NCBI GenBank assembly: GCA_029212425.1
Contig: JARGNC010000008.1
Coordinates: 1-7,336, forward strand
Direction of reading: 5' to 3'
Source: Phycisphaerales bacterium
Lineage (GTDB): Bacteria > Planctomycetota > Phycisphaerae > Phycisphaerales > UBA1924
Length of the DNA: 7,336 nt
This document shows, piece by piece, positions 5,581-7,336 of this stretch; within the stretch, counting starts at the first letter, position 1, and every line of letters begins with the position of its first letter. The notes below the pieces were generated by a model. That model ran no database searches. It was not told the origin of the DNA and was given only the letters and a program-made list of their open reading frames with translations. The position numbers were made by a program, and so were the translations under genes.

Positions 5581-7336
5581 CCAACCACCTTTCAATCGGG
5601 GAACTCGAACGGCTGCGTGCGAACGAAGATTCCCCAGCTTCCAGCGGTGAGCGAACACTCGTCGAGATCGAACAACACCTGAGTGCGTGCCTGCAATGCC
5701 AAACCCAGCTCGATGAACTTCGTTCCATGGATGATCTGGTGAGCAGGGTACGCGAAGTAGCTGTATTCGAGTCTGGAGTGGATCAGTCTTCGCTTCGAAT
5801 TCAGGGATACCAAATTCAGCATGAAATTCATCGCGGCGGACAGGGGATTGTGTACTGCGCTATGCAGACCTCTACGCGCCGATCCGTAGCGCTCAAGGTT
5901 CTGCTGAAGGGATCCCTTGCAACCAAAGAGCAAAAGCAACGGTTTGAGCGTGAAATCGATCTCGCATCACGGATCAATCACCTCAATGTAGTTTCCATCA
6001 TTGATCGAGGGGAAACCCAAGATGGAAGAAGCTTTCTTGCGATGGAACTCATTGAGGGGCCGACTCTTGATGGCTATCTAAAAGAACATCAGCTATCCTC
6101 AGAGCAAAGACTATTGCTCTTCCTCAAAATTTGCGAGGGTGTCATCTCGGCGCATCAGCGAGGGGTCTTCCATCGAGATTTAAAGCCTGGGAATATATTG
6201 ATTGATCAATCGGGTCAACCCAAGGTGCTCGACTTTGGACTAGCGAAGGATCATCTGAACACAAGCGCGACCATGATCCGAACAGCAGAAGGCGAGTTTA
6301 TGGGGACGCTTGCATACGCGTCACCCGAACAGCTCAGGGGAGATCCAGCGTCGATTGATGCGAGAACCGATGTATATTCCCTTGGAGTTCTGCTATACGA
6401 AATGCTCACCGGCATGTTACCTCATGACATGAGCGGATCGATCGAGCTCGTCATTCAACGGGTATTGCAAAGCACTCCACAGAGCCCCAGTTCGGTCAAT
6501 CCGAAACTTGATCCTGACCTTGATATTGTGCTCCTTCATTCCATGGAACAGAACCAAGATCGCAGGTATCAGACTGTTGATTCGTTCGCTTCTGATATCC
6601 GAGCCGTACTTGAGCATCGACCGATTGAAGCGCGGCGTGCGAGCACGGTGTATCAACTCCGGAAGTTTGCTCGAAGGCACCAAGCTGGTGTCGCGATTGC
6701 GGCGGTTGTTCTGCTTGGGATCGCGGGAACAATCACCGCGTTGACAATCGGGGTTGTGCGGACGAATGCTGCGAATCGACTGGCAGAACAGCGCAGGGCA
6801 ACTGCGGAATCTGAGCTTGATAAACAACGCAAGATAAGTGGGTTCTTTCGTGATTTACTCTCTGAGGTTGATCCAGGGTTGAGTGGACCTGATATGCGAG
6901 TGAAGGAACTCCTGGATGTTGCCGCGACTGGTGTGGGTGGTCGGTTTGAAGCGTATCCCGATCTTCGATCTGCGATCCAGAGTACAATTGGCGAAACCTA
7001 TACCCGACTGGGAATCTATGACATCGCTGAACAACAACTGGTGTCCTCGATCGATTCGATGAGGTCACTCGAGGAAGTCCCAACCAAGGCATTGGCATCG
7101 ACGCTTGTTGTGCTCGCGCAAGTCTACCTCGCTACCACACGCCTTGACGATGCCGAATCAATACTTGCAGAAGCGACCCAAGTGGCGAACGCAATTCAAC
7201 CACGCGATGACTCCCCAGAATTGTTCGCACAAATCACCCATCAGCAGGCGGCATTGGCATACGAACAAGGCAAGTTTGAGGAGTCGCTTGAAATATACCA
7301 ACAAGCTTTGGATCTCGTCGGCGTAATGGATGATGC
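5577..7336 (+). CDS. Transmembrane Ser/Thr protein kinase with N-terminal anti-sigma-like zinc motif and TPR-like region (partial, 3' end missing)
   Basis: The frame is open to the right edge (586 full codons), so the C-terminus is missing. Residues 1-50 contain H34-x3-C38-x2-C41 (EQHLSACLQCQTQLDEL), the spacing of zinc-binding anti-sigma domains. The kinase domain spans about 78-347: a glycine loop RGGQGIVY (86-93, with His85 where the first loop Gly usually is), ATP lysine K107 in VALK, candidate helix-C Glu126, catalytic HRDLKPGN (199-206, Asp201), DFG (219-221), SPE (249-251) and DVYSLG (265-270). All key catalytic residues are present, and the HRD arginine suggests control through activation-loop phosphorylation. 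A hydrophobic helix at about 372-394 (AIAAVVLLGIAGTITALTIG) would place the kinase in the cytoplasm and the rest outside it. Residues 397-420 look coiled-coil. From about 450, TPR-like helices follow (AIQSTIGETYTRLGIYDIAEQQL; AYEQGKFEESLEIYQQALDL). The ATGA overlap with the sigma gene implies coupled expression, so the sigma factor is the obvious partner or substrate (inference). Confidence 0.9.
   Translation, partial: MTNHLSIGELERLRANEDSPASSGERTLVEIEQHLSACLQCQTQLDELRSMDDLVSRVREVAVFESGVDQSSLRIQGYQIQHEIHRGGQGIVYCAMQTSTRRSVALKVLLKGSLATKEQKQRFEREIDLASRINHLNVVSIIDRGETQDGRSFLAMELIEGPTLDGYLKEHQLSSEQRLLLFLKICEGVISAHQRGVFHRDLKPGNILIDQSGQPKVLDFGLAKDHLNTSATMIRTAEGEFMGTLAYASPEQLRGDPASIDARTDVYSLGVLLYEMLTGMLPHDMSGSIELVIQRVLQSTPQSPSSVNPKLDPDLDIVLLHSMEQNQDRRYQTVDSFASDIRAVLEHRPIEARRASTVYQLRKFARRHQAGVAIAAVVLLGIAGTITALTIGVVRTNAANRLAEQRRATAESELDKQRKISGFFRDLLSEVDPGLSGPDMRVKELLDVAATGVGGRFEAYPDLRSAIQSTIGETYTRLGIYDIAEQQLVSSIDSMRSLEEVPTKALASTLVVLAQVYLATTRLDDAESILAEATQVANAIQPRDDSPELFAQITHQQAALAYEQGKFEESLEIYQQALDLVGVMDD

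Noticed and set aside
5592..5939. Minus-strand open frame of 115 codons opposite the kinase
   Set aside because: It lies fully antisense to the conserved zinc motif and kinase N-lobe, shows no recognisable domain and is explained as a shadow of the real gene. The same applies to the antisense frames at 6417-6827 and 6733-7098.

Overview
The window most likely comes from a planctomycete, probably of the class Phycisphaerae. The clues are secreted proteins ending in a short duplicated dockerin-like module (CPADLN-DG--NFLDVSAFLNAFG type), right-handed beta-helix and Pmp-type repeat proteins, and an ECF sigma factor gene overlapping a large Ser/Thr kinase gene with TPR-like repeats. This assignment rests on recognising families, not on a phylogenetic marker.

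Layout. Positions 1-551 (minus strand) hold the N-terminal part of a secreted protein resembling the beta-propeller of S9 (prolyl oligopeptidase/DPP IV) peptidases; it runs off the left edge. A hairpin with a T-rich tail at 601-639 separates it from a three-gene minus-strand cluster, read in the order 4820 -> 684. The first gene encodes an 833-residue mosaic surface protein with a heptad-repeat tract, a beta-helix/Pmp region and a dockerin-like C-terminus. The second encodes a 317-residue right-handed beta-helix protein. The third encodes a 214-residue protein with four W-x-E-N-x-G-(W/Y) repeats and the same dockerin-like C-terminus. The gaps are only 21 and 15 nt, each gene has a Shine-Dalgarno sequence, and the terminator lies after the last gene, so they look like one operon for exported proteins.

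A 157-nt divergent intergenic region (4821-4977) separates this operon from a plus-strand pair. The first of the pair is an ECF-type sigma factor (4978-5580). Its stop codon overlaps (ATGA) the start of a membrane-anchored Ser/Thr kinase (5577 to beyond 7336). The kinase has a short N-terminal segment with H-x3-C-x2-C, as in zinc-binding anti-sigma domains, then a complete kinase domain, a transmembrane helix, a probable coiled coil and TPR-like repeats. The natural reading is a signalling unit in which the kinase protein controls the sigma factor. Whether the divergent exported-protein operon is its target is an open inference. No RNA genes, insertion sequences, CRISPR arrays or integrase signatures were seen. 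No stretch over 300 nt lacks a gene.
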